NCBI GenBank assembly: GCA_033030425.1
Contig: JAUFSD010000007.1
Location: 310,001-374,000 of the forward strand
DNA length: 64,000 bases
Direction: 5' to 3'
From: Verpa conica
Taxonomy: Eukaryota; Ascomycota; Pezizomycetes; Pezizales; Morchellaceae
Shown: piece after piece, positions 1 through 11,280 of the stretch
How positions within the stretch are numbered: position 1 is the stretch's first letter
Layout: each line of letters begins with the position of its first letter
Program-made: the position numbers and the translations under genes
Notes under the pieces: model-generated
What the model was told of the DNA's origin: nothing
Databases searched by the model: none
Seen by the model: only the letters and a program-made list of their open reading frames with translations

Positions 1-2250
1 TACAGAAATTAGTATTCTGTTTTGTTTCCCTTTGATATTTTGTTCTCGGTACAAAGCTGCGGGATCCCGAGGTAGGATAGAGACATACCATCAAGATCTC
101 CTCCGACCGCATGATAAAAGCTTGCAATCTTCTCTGGTGTCAAACAATTAACTTCCACAGGATTCAACTTTTCGATCTAATTCTCACACCCCATTAGTGA
201 GCTTCTATTATTGTTATTATTATTATTATTATTTTAATATAATATTATCTTCTCTAAGAATCCCCCCGACTCATAAGGTTGACAACAAGCGACATACAAT
301 ATAATTCGCAATAGCAACCAACAAGTTCCGGAACAACGGTGTCGGTTGCGTCGGGTGCTCCCGACTGATCAAGTAACCCCAGAACTCACGCGGGTTTGGC
401 GGTTTAGGCAGCGGTGGCGGTGTCATGGTTCGCCTAGGTTGACGATGACGGACAGGTGGTTTTGCTGGTACGAGCTCCAGTGTTGCGGGCGTACGTTGGG
501 AATAAATACTGGCGGTTTAACGTTCCCGAAAGTGGGGAGGGGGGGGGAGGGGGAAGAGCTGAAGCGAGACTAACAGTGCCTTTAAGATGAGGTAAACTTG
601 TAGGCAGTGTTATGTATTTAGCTAGGTCGGTACCAAGAGACTTTAGCTGTGCCTGTGTTGGTGTACCGTAGTAGTTTAGCTATAATTAAGAGGGAAAGGT
701 CCTAGCAAGAAAGAAATGAGACTTGTGTGGGGGGGGGGCTTGTTATGGATTCAGTTACAGGTTTTGAGCGTATGATAGAGTGTAGTGCGTAGGGCGGCTG
801 GGCTGGGCTGGAAAGGCGTGTGTATGTTATGTAGCAGAATGAGGGGGAGGGGCATTTATTTAATGTGGATCAGGGTGTGTTTGCCAGGGATGAGGTATGA
901 GGTCAGTTGCTGCGTGGATGGATGGATGGCAGGGCAGAGAGACAGAGAGAACGAGGGCGAGAACGAGACTTGTTTTTCCTCTGCTTCCACGAGAGTGTTC
1001 TTGTATCTACGGGTCTGAATGTTCTATCTTGTGGTAGGTGGAAAGATGGAATAGATGGAGATAATAGAATGGGAGTGAAAACAACTCTAGAACGGATCCC
1101 TTTTTAACAGGTCTAGATGTAATTGAGACACCCTTTCTCTCTGCCTCTGCCATTTGTACAGATCTTCATCTTTTACCCATCCCTATCCCTATCCCGCATC
1201 TCTATGCCTATTCAGCAGGAGAGAAGCTGCCAGTTATGTACCTACTATACTTACCCTATGATGCACATCCTGGACCTGATACGTGTGCAACAGAGCATCG
1301 GGTTAGCCAGCAGCAATCGCTGCCATGTACATAACTGTACGACGAGAACTCGGAGGAAAGAACAGAGAAAGTACCTCTACACTCCCATGGAGGGCTGTGA
1401 GGTGTACAAGTTCCCACTGGTGTACCTAGAATAAGAAGAGAGAGAGAGAGAAAAAAAAACTCAACTTGCTCGAGCATGGCTGACACGTCTTCCCATGCCA
1501 TGCTATGCATGTGCAGCCTCGTTGTTACGCTGCATACCCATTTCTCGCATCTCTGCGCCTGCTACTTGACGCGGGAGAACCCTAGGGGGGGCCAAGATCA
1601 ATCTGTCTGGGCTGAAGGGGAGGTGCAAGTGAAGTATGTTTATCAGCCACTCAGTAACTATATGTATCCATGTGTTTCTACTCTATTGTGGGGGTAGCTG
1701 AAGCTATGTAGCCAGGTACAGTGAGTCTTCAAATATGCTCGTGTCCAGTCAGGCGCACCAGCTCGTCCCCTCAGTGCAGCCGAGTTGGTGGTACCGCCGT
1801 ACCGGCGCCTGGGGTACGTACGTGCGAGGGTGCAAATACAACAGGGTGCGGTTGTGGTCTACGGTTTGTACCGTGTAAACAACCCGGGGTCAAACAACCG
1901 CGCCACAGACTGAGATGACGACTGAGATGCCAGTTATATGTAGACGATGGCGGCAAGCACTTTGCACTGCATGCGCATTCGGTACCTGCGCTGCGTAGTT
2001 GCCACACGGTGAATAATAGAAGCAAGAGTGCTTATGCTAAAATTCACTATTTATTGTGCAAGAAGAAAAATGAAAAGACTAATAAAACTACATTTATGCC
2101 AAAGTGCATAATAGGAATATCGAATCAATAAACGCCTGGCCCATAAAATAATCCCATATGTGCAGCTCGCAATAACCTTCCCCCCGAACCAGAAAATATA
2201 GAGACCACAAAAAAAGAACTTGCAAGATTGATCGCCAAATTGGACTCCAA
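1..2250. other. Intergenic region, no gene supported
   Basis: No open frame here has the composition or conserved motifs of a protein; the frames present are short and overlap on both strands. The stretch holds simple-sequence tracts: an (ATT)n run near 207-233, a G-rich block at about 533-553 made of three long G runs separated by single A residues (able to form a G-quadruplex), a run of ten G near 729-738 and a GGAT-repeat near 916-928. The last 200 bases are probably 3' untranslated sequence of the minus-strand gene that ends at 2251. An untranslated exon of a gene left of the window cannot be excluded. Confidence 0.6.
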
Positions 2251-3432
2251 TCAACCCAACGTATTTAAAATACCTTGCAGATCATGACCTTGCTCACTAT
2301 TTCCCTCCTCAGTTTTATGTGCAATTCCCCCAGCCCTACCAGCCTCGATCTCCTCCTTCATTGCACTGAGAATTTTACTTGTCACCTTCCCAGCAAACTT
2401 CGTCTCCACCACATCCTTGATCATCTCTGCCTCTTCCAACATTCCCTGAGCCAAACACTCCTTCACTAGATTTAAGGGAAATTCCATGTCTTGGCGGAAC
2501 CATGACCTACTCCGTAATCCTCGGCCCTCATCATTCGAGTCGTGAAAAAACTGAAAATACCCCACACCAACTTTTACCACCTTTGCAAACTTCAGACACA
2601 CCCATGCCTGCATCTGCCAGTGTGTCCCCCAAACTTCCGCCTTCTGAACCAACCCCCGATACGTCGGGGTGTCACCAAACCCCTTCTTCATTCCCTCCTC
2701 ACACAGCATCAACCCCGTCGCCCAGAACTGACCTTTAGAGTACCTCTCACGCCGCCCCGCACCCGCCAGCACATCTCTAAACACCTTCATTGCCTTCTCC
2801 CACCCATGAAGCTCCACTACACTCTTCAGGCCATAATAAACGATATTCTGCCTAACAGAGAGTATTGCCTCCTCTCTCGTCGCCTTTGACCATCTCACAA
2901 TAACATTCTCCTTCCCCTCCGCCGCTAACCCCTCCGCAACAGCTTTAGCAAGACTTTGGTTCTGGAGCACCTGAGACGCAGAACCGACGCCCGCCTTCTG
3001 CAGCCCGCCAAGAACCGTGGACACCGCGCTCCACTGCAAGTCCTTCAATGCGTACTCTAGCTTTGGTTTCTCGCGCACAAGACGGAGGTGCTTACTCAAG
3101 CACAGGGCAGCAAGGTCCGCGTCTGCTTTTCCGGCTAGACATTGCTCGTCAAAGAGAGCGAGGGGATCCTGTAGGAACCGGTTGATGCGGGATTCCTTCG
3201 AGGTGGGGCTCCCTGCGAATGTATCTGCTGCGAGGATGCGGTTGAGGTGGTGGTCGGTCGGCTCGACGGCGGGTGTGGATGCGGCGAGTGAGGTGCGGAA
3301 GGAGTCCTTGATCAGTGAGAGGAATTTGCGGGAGTCGGCGGGGGAGAGCGTGAGTGGTGGGTGTATGAGAGTGCTGAAACGGGTGAGCACAGATTTTGTC
3401 AGTGAGACACGGGGGATGCTGGTGGGCTTCAT
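2251..3432 (-). CDS. Uncharacterised fungal protein, probably mitochondrial
   Basis: Single-exon gene of 393 codons. The N-terminus (MKPTSIPRVSLTKSVLTRFS) is rich in Arg, Lys, Ser and Thr and lacks acidic residues for about 40 residues, as in a mitochondrial presequence. The rest is mostly helical, with no catalytic motif that I recognise. The block around residues 60-95, with DHHLNRIL followed by DPLALFDE, resembles an uncharacterised family found across filamentous ascomycetes; that is a memory-based resemblance, not a search result. A telomere-repeat box lies about 86 bp upstream of the start, which in fungi is common before genes of the translation machinery, so a role in mitochondrial gene expression is possible but unproven. 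The start is the first ATG and gives the best presequence. Confidence 0.75.
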   Translation of the reverse strand: MKPTSIPRVSLTKSVLTRFSTLIHPPLTLSPADSRKFLSLIKDSFRTSLAASTPAVEPTDHHLNRILAADTFAGSPTSKESRINRFLQDPLALFDEQCLAGKADADLAALCLSKHLRLVREKPKLEYALKDLQWSAVSTVLGGLQKAGVGSASQVLQNQSLAKAVAEGLAAEGKENVIVRWSKATREEAILSVRQNIVYYGLKSVVELHGWEKAMKVFRDVLAGAGRRERYSKGQFWATGLMLCEEGMKKGFGDTPTYRGLVQKAEVWGTHWQMQAWVCLKFAKVVKVGVGYFQFFHDSNDEGRGLRSRSWFRQDMEFPLNLVKECLAQGMLEEAEMIKDVVETKFAGKVTSKILSAMKEEIEAGRAGGIAHKTEEGNSEQGHDLQGILNTLG

Positions 3433-3517
3433 GGCGATGGTGACTTTGCTGGTGGATGGTGGGGTGAGATGGATTAGGTGGGGTGAGTGGTGTAATCATG
3501 CGATGCCTGGTTGAGAT

Positions 3518-3529
3518 AACCCTAACCCT
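3518..3529. promoter_or_regulatory. Telobox-like element AACCCTAACCCT
   Basis: Two tandem copies of the telomere hexamer, 86 bp upstream of the minus-strand gene that starts at 3432. Short interstitial telomere-repeat boxes are known promoter elements of ribosomal-protein and translation genes in fungi. A similar box precedes the uS10 gene in this window. Function here is inferred. Confidence 0.45.
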
Positions 3530-6163
3530 GGGAATATACCCACGTCACGAATATCTAGAACAGTCAACTGGAGTGCTGAATGGATGCGGTCTATAACTGA
3601 ATTCTCCTTTACTAGTCTTCTTTTAATGGGGTTCCTGCATCCAAGAATACCCAATCGGTTGTTAACACATACTAAAGTAGATGCCTAGGGCGAATACGGG
3701 AATACGGGAATACATGCAGTTGAACTATCATCTAACCAGAGCTCTAAGCTCTATGGAGGATTACGCGCACGATTTAGTCCAAAGGCATTCTTATTAGCTA
3801 TTCAAAGTCAGGATACAAATAAATAGAAAGCTGTTATGCATCTAAGCTTATATACATGCGGCGTTACAATGCTAAAGTTACACGGAATAAACGGTTTCAA
3901 AAGTAGGCCTACCTCCTAGTAAGGAATGTCCTTAACGATCGGGAGTTACATGTAGTATTCAGGTTCCGAGAATATATATATATATATTTTACAGCAATAG
4001 TTAGTGAACACATGGTAATATAATTGAAGTAAGAATACATGTAGCTATTACAGATAATGCTGAAAACACGGGTCTAAAGTTGCATATGGACCAGCTTCTC
4101 CAGTAGCCGCATTTTAGGGCTCACAGTTCAGTGGCTAGGTTTAAATACGGTTATACCAGCTTATGGAGAGCGTTTGAGAAGATATTATTTATATCTAAGT
4201 GAGAAATGATCTTAATCTAGCTGGTGTTCCTGCCTTGGTTTTCTGGGGTAAGGTCATAAGTAGTCACTCGGGGCGTAATAGTATTCATGTGCTTATGGTA
4301 ACTACAACCCTCAAGGTAAACACATAAGTGCAAAGTGAGACCTTCTGCAGCCATGATAGAAATTACAAGTGTAGTCAGGGCTACAGAGACGCCTAAAGCT
4401 CATCAATAGATAACTGGGGTTTAGCGCCCCTCATAGTAGTCCTATAAGGATATCTCTGCGCCCTTGTGGTTATCACCTAGCCGCCAGTATAGAGTTCTAC
4501 ACTCACAACGCGCGGCAAAGTTGGAAAAGCAATCACGTAGAGTGATTGGAGATCATTTGGCGTCTATACAGGGTTTTTTTTAATGCAACCTTTGGACAGT
4601 GCATCTTCCTCCGGTGTGCGTCCTTCGGTGAGTCCTATTCGGGTACCTGAATGAGATCTCGCATGAGTGATCAATCTTGTCAGATGAGAGATCTGTCTCA
4701 CTGAAATTTAGATTTAGCTTGGTTTTCTGGCAAGTTTTACAATGCAAAGGTACGGGGGTTACACGTCATCAATCCCTACCGTACCTTGTCGCCGGAAATT
4801 CTGTAACTTGGAAGTCATTGTCGTCGGGATCGCTCGGGAATCCCACCACTATTCCCGAGTCTTGGCGATTCAGTACCGTTGTCGCCGCGAGTTCTTGGCA
4901 AGATTTATCTTCACGGAAGCCGATGTGGTTTCAAGGCGGCCCGTTTTACTAGGCCCGGGACCCCAAAGTGAGTGCTCGAGTGCGTGTGCCATGCTGGGAA
5001 TAATCACCCCTTGCCTTGACCGTTAGGACCTTATGGATTCTGTTGTAGTTTTCTCATCAAATAACTCAAGTCTCATCCAACCATAACCTCGCAAGGCAAC
5101 ATCATGGGACCAACTACATGTACCCAGGTTGGCTATTCTGACACACCGAGATGACGAACTGTCCTCCCCGGCGGATACCGCCACCTTTTTCTGAAAGCAG
5201 GTACAATATAGGCGCTTCTTCGGCGTGATTCATAGAGGTACAATTCAATCAGCTTAAAGCGACCATAGTTGTCATTTACTTATCTATCCTGGGGTTGTGA
5301 TGGGGCCTATCAACCCCGCCTTTTGCTGTTTCCCCGTTTCCTGGGCGGGATAGGCTTGTTCTTTTTGTCGATCCCGCATCATCGCAAACAGGTGACCGAG
5401 AGCAAAAGAGCTCGAAAGCGGCCACTCCCCACGCGTGGGGCTTCCCTTCTGTGAGGAGCTCTGATCTGATCTGATCGTATGTACTGGTCAACTGGTCAGG
5501 TACTGAACGGCTATCAGAGCTCCGAGGGAGCTCCGAGTGCCAGATGGAATAGGTACCGGTATCCCCGTTGGAGTAAGTGATGCCTTCCCCGTATGGCTCG
5601 AGCCCAATCCACAATTCGCATCAGGGCCATAGCTACGTAGAGTCGACAGACATATAAAAGGGACAGTACTTTACAGGTAGAAGAGGTATAATTGTCTATG
5701 CAAAAGATACATAGATTAGATTATAGCCGTTCGGCGCAGACGCTGTGACACCCAGAGGCTGCCTCAGATTAACCCAGTCCAGTCTCATTGATCACAGATA
5801 GATTGGGATTCCCCCCCCCGATTGACCCCTCCGCATAACTATAGATATCAGTACAGGGAAAAATAAATAAGAAAATCCAACCACTCTCCAGCATTCGGGC
5901 TCCAAACAGGTTCTCCCTCAGACGTCGTGCTGGCTGCCTGCTTCCGTCCGTAATATATACATAGCTCGAGTGGACCGTCTTTCACATTCCACCACCCCCA
6001 TTCTCTCTTTCAGACACCACACCTCCCCGCGTGCAACCATACATCACACCTCTCTTCCGCGACATCTCACCACAGCTCACGACATTGTCTACACAAGACC
6101 AAAAGAAATTTCATTTCTCCCCCCCATCAACAAGTCCCTTCGTTAAGAGAAAAAAAGTCCAAA
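3530..6163. other. Intergenic region, 2.6 kb, no gene supported
   Basis: No frame shows conserved protein features on either strand. Small items seen: three tandem copies of an 8-bp GGGAATAC-like unit near 3689-3713, a (TA)n run near 3972-3985, and a nine-C run near 5810-5819. The final 200 bp before 6164 are CT-rich with a TATA-like sequence at about 5951-5959, and are the probable promoter and 5' leader of the endosulfine gene. Confidence 0.6.
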
Positions 6164-6944
6164 ATGCTTCCCGCACAGAAGAATAAAGTCGACATCAGCG
6201 TGAGTATTACTTGTTACCCCACCCTACGCATTGACCATCTCCCTTATCCCCCCGCTTCGGTCTCACAAAGAAGCGATTTCTGGCGATTTCTGGGCTGACG
6301 ATAAGGCAAAATCTCGAGAATGAGGTTGGGCCGAGTGAAATTAGTCCTTAACGGAAGATGAACAAAGGCTATTCCGCCTCTATGGAAAACTCCCATCAAA
6401 GAAAGATATTCTAAAGAATAAGCTCAAAGTAACAACCCACTAACCCCCCCGAAATCCACACTTTCATAAAATCATCACCCCTGCTCAATGCTTTCCTACC
6501 CCTCTCTCACAACGAATCAGAAGCCGGGAATCTTAAAAAAATGGTAAAATTTCGACTACCTGATCAAGCTAACTTTGTGGATTTTTCTCGGTGATTTAGG
6601 AACGTAAATACTTCGATTCCGGGGATTATGCCCTCTCTAAAGCTGGCAAGGCATCCGACGTTGGCGTAACCAACATCGGCTCTCAGCACCCCCTCCCCGA
6701 AAATATCCCCCACCACACTGCAACCACTCCGACCGGCAGCGGTAATTCCAGTTCACCGGTCAAGGAGAGTAGTCTTCACGTGAAATCTCCTATGGGTTCC
6801 CAGCAGCCGATCGAAGGCGAGGAGCTCAGCAGCGCAAACAACGCGGAAGAGGAGGAGAAGGCAGCTGCGTCTACGGCTACAGAGCAGACAGTACCAGAGG
6901 GAAGCTCGAAAGATGCGAGCGCTTTGCCCAATGCTTCTGATTGA
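6164..6944 (+). CDS. igo1: Endosulfine/Igo1-type inhibitor of PP2A-B55
   Basis: Three exons, 6164-6199, 6345-6428 and 6600-6944, give 154 residues. Exon 2 encodes LTEDEQRLFRLYGKLPSKKD followed by ILKNKLK; exon 3 starts with ERKYFDSGDYALSKAGK. This is the hallmark of the endosulfine/ARPP-19/Igo family: the Ser of FDSGDY is phosphorylated by Greatwall/Rim15 kinase, turning the protein into a tight inhibitor of the phosphatase PP2A-B55. In yeast this controls quiescence entry and mRNA stability and supports mitotic entry. After the core, the remaining ~95 residues are disordered and rich in Ser, Glu and Ala. Introns are phase 0 with good GTGAGT and GTAACA donors and a GCTAAC branch site in the second. 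The minus-strand frame over exon 3 is a shadow. The spliced core match makes this a firm call. Confidence 0.95.
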
Positions 6945-8195
6945 TCTGGGCAAGAAGGGTGGGGGAGGTTGTTATGACTTATTTCTACTTTTATTCTTTT
7001 TCTTTTCTTTCTTTCTTTCTCGCCGGTGCGATAGGGAGTACTGGGGCGGTTGGGAGTTCTTCATGGGATTCGGGGACCGGTATCAACTGATGAACAAATG
7101 AATGATGCTACGATAGAAAAAGGGCAAATGCAAATGATATCAAAAGAGGAGGCTCATCAGGCTTACCTTGACTCTCTCACCCTTTTATTCTGGAAGGGAG
7201 GAAAGGAGGTTCCTATCCATTTTCGGTGCTCCCCTCTTTATAGCAGAGGCTGTTTCTGTTTTTTCTCTCTCTTCAGTTTCTGTGTCTGGGTTTTCCCTGT
7301 TTCTTTCGGCAGTCTTTTGCTTTGGTTTGGCACCTTGTAACCCGTCCTGTAAATATCCTGCCTTTTTGCCATCCGCCAAAAAAAACACCAACACAAAACA
7401 AACCTCAAATTGCTATACGCACACAGTATTCAAGAGGAGAAGAGTTTGATGTTTAAAACCCCTTTCCCACTACGAGTTAATTCGGTTCCTTTTACCCCAC
7501 TCCTTTGTAGGCGTTAATGGCACTTCTTTTGTATCGTTACTACTACCCTTAATGTCTTCAATGATTATCGCAACTGCTTTTATGCCACCACTTTAACTAC
7601 AGGTAACAATTACGAAAGTGGGGGGGGGAGGCTATTTTTCCACCTAGGAACTAGATTAATGGAACTAGTTTTGTAATAATCTTCGATACTAGTGTTTTCA
7701 ATACTTAATATCTTAAAGGCCGCGGAACATACTCGAAAATCCGGCTAGGTTCGGTTCCCTTACAAGGGGGTGGGGGGAGGTTGTTGTAAAAAGCAACGGA
7801 ACGTCATAGGCCCCCCCCCTTCCCCAGAAACAAGCACGATAGTGCACTTTACCCGTGCGCACGAGACCCACCATTAAAAGGATCGATATTGCGCCTCAAA
7901 AAACAAAAAAAACAAAAAAACAACCATCATATACAGAAACTATACAGAGGAGATGTAGGTTTTTTTTTTTGTATCTTGTTTTCATTTTTTCATGACAACT
8001 ATTTTACTTTTTTTTAAATTCCGTCCCAGCCAGACCCAATCCGTTTTTCGATGCGAAGATAGAAGAGTAAAGTAAAAAAAAAAAGTATTTTCCCAGTCGA
8101 GAAAAGATACAAAACGGAGTAGGTAAGGCAGAAGAAGGTTGTGTATTTGGAGGTGGGGAGGGAGGGGATTTGGAGAGGTCAGGGGTATTCCGCGA
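6945..8195. other. Convergent 3' spacer
   Basis: Spacer between the 3' ends of igo1 (+) and the eS10 gene (-). It contains a TTTC-repeat tract at about 6995-7019, several T- and A-rich runs (7890-7925, 7961-7970), and G or C runs of eight or nine at about 7620 and 7811. This fits 3' untranslated sequence of both genes; no further gene is supported. Confidence 0.6.
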
Positions 8196-9121
8196 TTAAG
8201 CTGAAGGGGGGGCACCACGACCACGACCGAATCCACCACGGCTATAATAACAAAAGTCTCGTTAGCAATACGCTCTACTTTAGGGCTTAGGGAGTTCTGA
8301 TATGAAGTGGGGGACGCATACAAATCTGGCTTGAAGTCTCCTGAAGGAGCACCTCCCTCCTTCTCACCAAACCTCCTCCTGTATCCACCCTCTCTATCGC
8401 CCCTCTCGCCTGGAGGACCACCACGGCCACCCTGTCTCCTCTCACCACCATCACCAGAAAGCATTCCACGAGGAGGAGCGTGGCTGCGAGCCTGTTTCAC
8501 ATGGGTAGCAGGCACGATCTCGGCGGGAAGATGTAGCCATTCGCGGAGATAGTCGAGACCCTCCACGGTCAGAGTGTAGTAGTAGTACTGCCACGAGAAC
8601 TGGGTCTTGAGGTAGCCGCGCGAGGTCAGAGATTGACAAGCCTTGATGACCTATTTGTGTATTTTTGTTAGTCTAATTGATGGGTTGAGAGAGAGAGAGA
8701 GCCCGTACGAAGAGGTTCTTGGTGTCAATGTCTTGGTGCTTTGGGAGGTTGAAGTCCTTCTTTGCGACGAGAACACCCTCTATAATCCATGTCAGCTCTT
8801 CTGTTCTTGGTCTTGAATCTCCATATATCTCTACTACTACTTCCACCTATAAACCCGTAGTCTATCCAACTATATCCACCACCCAATATCTCATATATCC
8901 ACCACATCCTCTAAAATAGCAAAAATCAAAGGTAAGAAAAGCTTACCGCGGAAGAGGTACTCGTGGATCTTCTTACGGTCGGCCTTAGGAATAAGCCTAC
9001 CAGCGAAAGACCATTAGCAATCAAATTCCCTCCCATCCTCCCCCATCATAAATAGCCCCCCTCATCCAATCCACCAGAGCTGTAGTACTATCTATTTCCT
9101 TGCGAAAGGTAAAACATACAT
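8196..9121 (-). CDS. rps10: Small-subunit ribosomal protein eS10
   Basis: Five coding segments in transcription order: 9121-9120, 8996-8947, 8779-8709, 8650-8322 and 8241-8196, total 165 residues. The product begins [16 protein letters not shown], continues [20 protein letters not shown] and [20 protein letters not shown], and ends in a Gly/Arg tail (RGGFGRGRG). This is the plectin/S10 domain followed by the RG-rich tail of the eukaryotic 40S protein eS10, found near the mRNA entry side of the small subunit. All four introns have GT..AG ends and lengths add up to a multiple of three. The start codon is split: AT is the end of the first exon and G begins the second. Long frames that read through the introns are artefacts. 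Confidence 0.95.
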
Positions 9122-9886
9122 GATTGCGACTTTATCTGGCTACGTCGACTGGGTTGACGGGGTTAGTTGTCGGATCGATCGGTCGGTCACGGTGGTGTCG
9201 GTCGTGGTTGTTGTTAGATTTCTTCCAAATTCACAGTATAGTCCGGAGATTGGGCGTGGGCTGAAGCTTGGGACTGTGTGTGCGTGTGTGGGACGGGGTT
9301 AGAGCCCTACTATACATGCCGGGTAACTGTGATAGATACCTTGGCAGGCTAAAGCCTAAGGAGGGTAACTGATAACTAAGCGTTCATATCATATCACATC
9401 ACTCGATTTGGCCCCTGGTGATCTTTAGATTTAGTTGGTATAAAACAAAGAATTCAAACTTATACAGTGAAATCTGTAATTATATTCAAAAGACAGCGAC
9501 ACATGATATAGAGAGCTAAACAACTAAAGGAAATGTGGTATTTAAAACAGTGACAGTATAACCAAATAACCCTTATTTGTTTTCATCCGAGGCCTCGGAC
9601 AAACCAGCTCTCACAACCTAGCGACGCAATCTTTTGTCGCAGTATTCTTATGCTGCCATCAACTACTATACTACCTTTTAATTGCCAATAGTTCTTTCTT
9701 TCCCCACTATACTGCTTGCCCCGTAAAAGCCAACCAAAAGAAATAAAAATTGGAAGGATAACAAAGAATAGGCAATAAAGAAAATAAAAAAACCATGACT
9801 TATGTTGATTGTTCCCCGTTGGTTTATTGTTCATTACTCTCGTCCCATCGTATCGTATACCCTATGCCGTAGGGTTTATTCGTTAA
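9122..9886. other. Spacer upstream of eS10 and downstream of cdk1
   Basis: The first ~200 bp hold the promoter and leader of the eS10 gene (minus strand). The part nearest 9886 is probably the 3' untranslated region of cdk1. I see no gene; the minus-strand frame at 9583-9834 is AT-rich and featureless. Confidence 0.55.
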
Positions 9887-11280
9887 TCATCGTGCGTATC
9901 TGCTCGCTGGCTTTCCGTTGTTCTGCCCGTCTTCCATGAAGTAATCATGGTGGCAGGCTTGTTTAGCGGAGATGCGACCAGCAGGATCGTAGACAAGCAT
10001 AGCCTGGAAAAAGATTAGTATAAAGTGAATAGAGGAAGCTAAATGATATACATACCTCCAAGAGATCATAGCCCGCGGGCTCAAGACCGGGCACCATTCT
10101 ATCTGTGTCGACCTTAGCCCACTGCGGGAAGGATGGTTTAAAGTCCGGGAAAGAAGTAACACCAGGCCAGGTGTCTTCGTCGGGAGTTCCTAGTAACCTG
10201 AGTACATAAATAAAATTAGCTATACACAGAGTCGATATACAATTAATGGAGAATGTTAGCACAAACCTAAAGATCTTAAAGATTTCGTCAATTTCAGAGT
10301 CCCCTGGGAAAAGAGCTTTGCGGGTTTGCATCTCCGCGAAGATACAGCCGACACTCCACATGTCGACACCGGTTGAATACTGCTTACCTCCAAGAAGGAT
10401 CTCAGGGGAGCGATACCAGAGAGTAACAACCTACAAACAATATGTCATTAGCTCAACAGAAGCCATAGTGCACGTACAAAACAAAAGTACGAACCTCATG
10501 GGTATAAGTCCTCAAAGGGACACCAAAAGCCCTCGCCAATCCAAAATCCGCCAATTTCAAATTACCCTCCTTATCAATCAAGAGATTCTGCGGCTTCAAA
10601 TCCCTATGAAGGATCCTATGTGCGTGGCAGTACCTAACCCCCTCGACCAATTGGCTCATAAACCTCTTGATCATATCTCTACCTAATCCCATACCATGTG
10701 GAATAGCCTCCATATACTTCTTCAGATCCAGATCCAAAAATTCAAATACCAGGTACAACTTGTGGCCATCCGCATGGACGATGTTGAGGAGGCGGACAAT
10801 GTTTGGATCTGACATTTCCTTCAAGAGGGAGATCTCGCGAATAGCAGTGGAAGGGACACCTTCATCTTCGGCCTCGAGACGGATCTTTTTCAAAGCAACG
10901 ATGCGGTTGCCATTTTTAAGATCTTTGGCTTTGTAGACAACTCCGTAAGTTCCTGTTGGTAGAGAGATGTGAGCTTGAGTACTATAATATGTATATGGTA
11001 AAAATGCTAGATCGGAAGAAGATAAAAAAAAGTTCCGCATGAAACAGAGCCCCCTTATCTCACACAGCCAAGAAACATCAATAGAATAATTCACAACAAC
11101 AACAGTTCTCAAGATACCCAAATGCCATCAATAGCCGCGGCGAAGCAGCAGGTAAACAAACAACACAACACAGCAACCACACAGAGACAATGAATTGGAT
11201 GAAATATAGTAGCAAATAAGAGGGATGGAGATGATTCACAAACCTTCACCGATCTTCTCAATCTTCTGGTAGTTTTCCAT
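9887..11280 (-). CDS. cdk1: Mitotic cyclin-dependent kinase Cdk1/Cdc28
   Basis: Five exons in order: 11280-11244, 10952-10495, 10430-10267, 10197-10056, 10003-9887; 305 residues. Starts [20 protein letters not shown] with the glycine loop and its inhibitory Thr-Tyr pair. It contains the diagnostic cyclin-binding PSTAIRE helix ([15 protein letters not shown]), the catalytic loop [19 protein letters not shown], the activation-loop region up to THE joined to [14 protein letters not shown], and the GDSEIDEIF segment. Together these identify Cdk1 (Cdc28, NimX, Cdc2) rather than Pho85 or Kin28. It drives G1/S and G2/M transitions with cyclins in the nucleus and cytoplasm. Exon phases 1, 0, 2 and 0 agree at every junction. 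The length is normal for the family. Confidence 0.97.

Noticed and set aside
3017..3514. 165-codon plus-strand frame over the first gene
   Set aside because: Shadow of the 393-codon minus-strand frame; composition is unlike a protein and it has no domain.
7982..8566. 194-codon continuous minus-strand frame
   Set aside because: Its first part is eS10 exon 4, but after the GTATGC donor it reads through the intron and 3' flank; splicing to 8241 gives the true C-terminus.
10453..11121. Extended 222-codon start for the kinase frame
   Set aside because: The first residues are intron 1; the conserved [13 protein letters not shown] start comes from the separate exon at 11280-11244.
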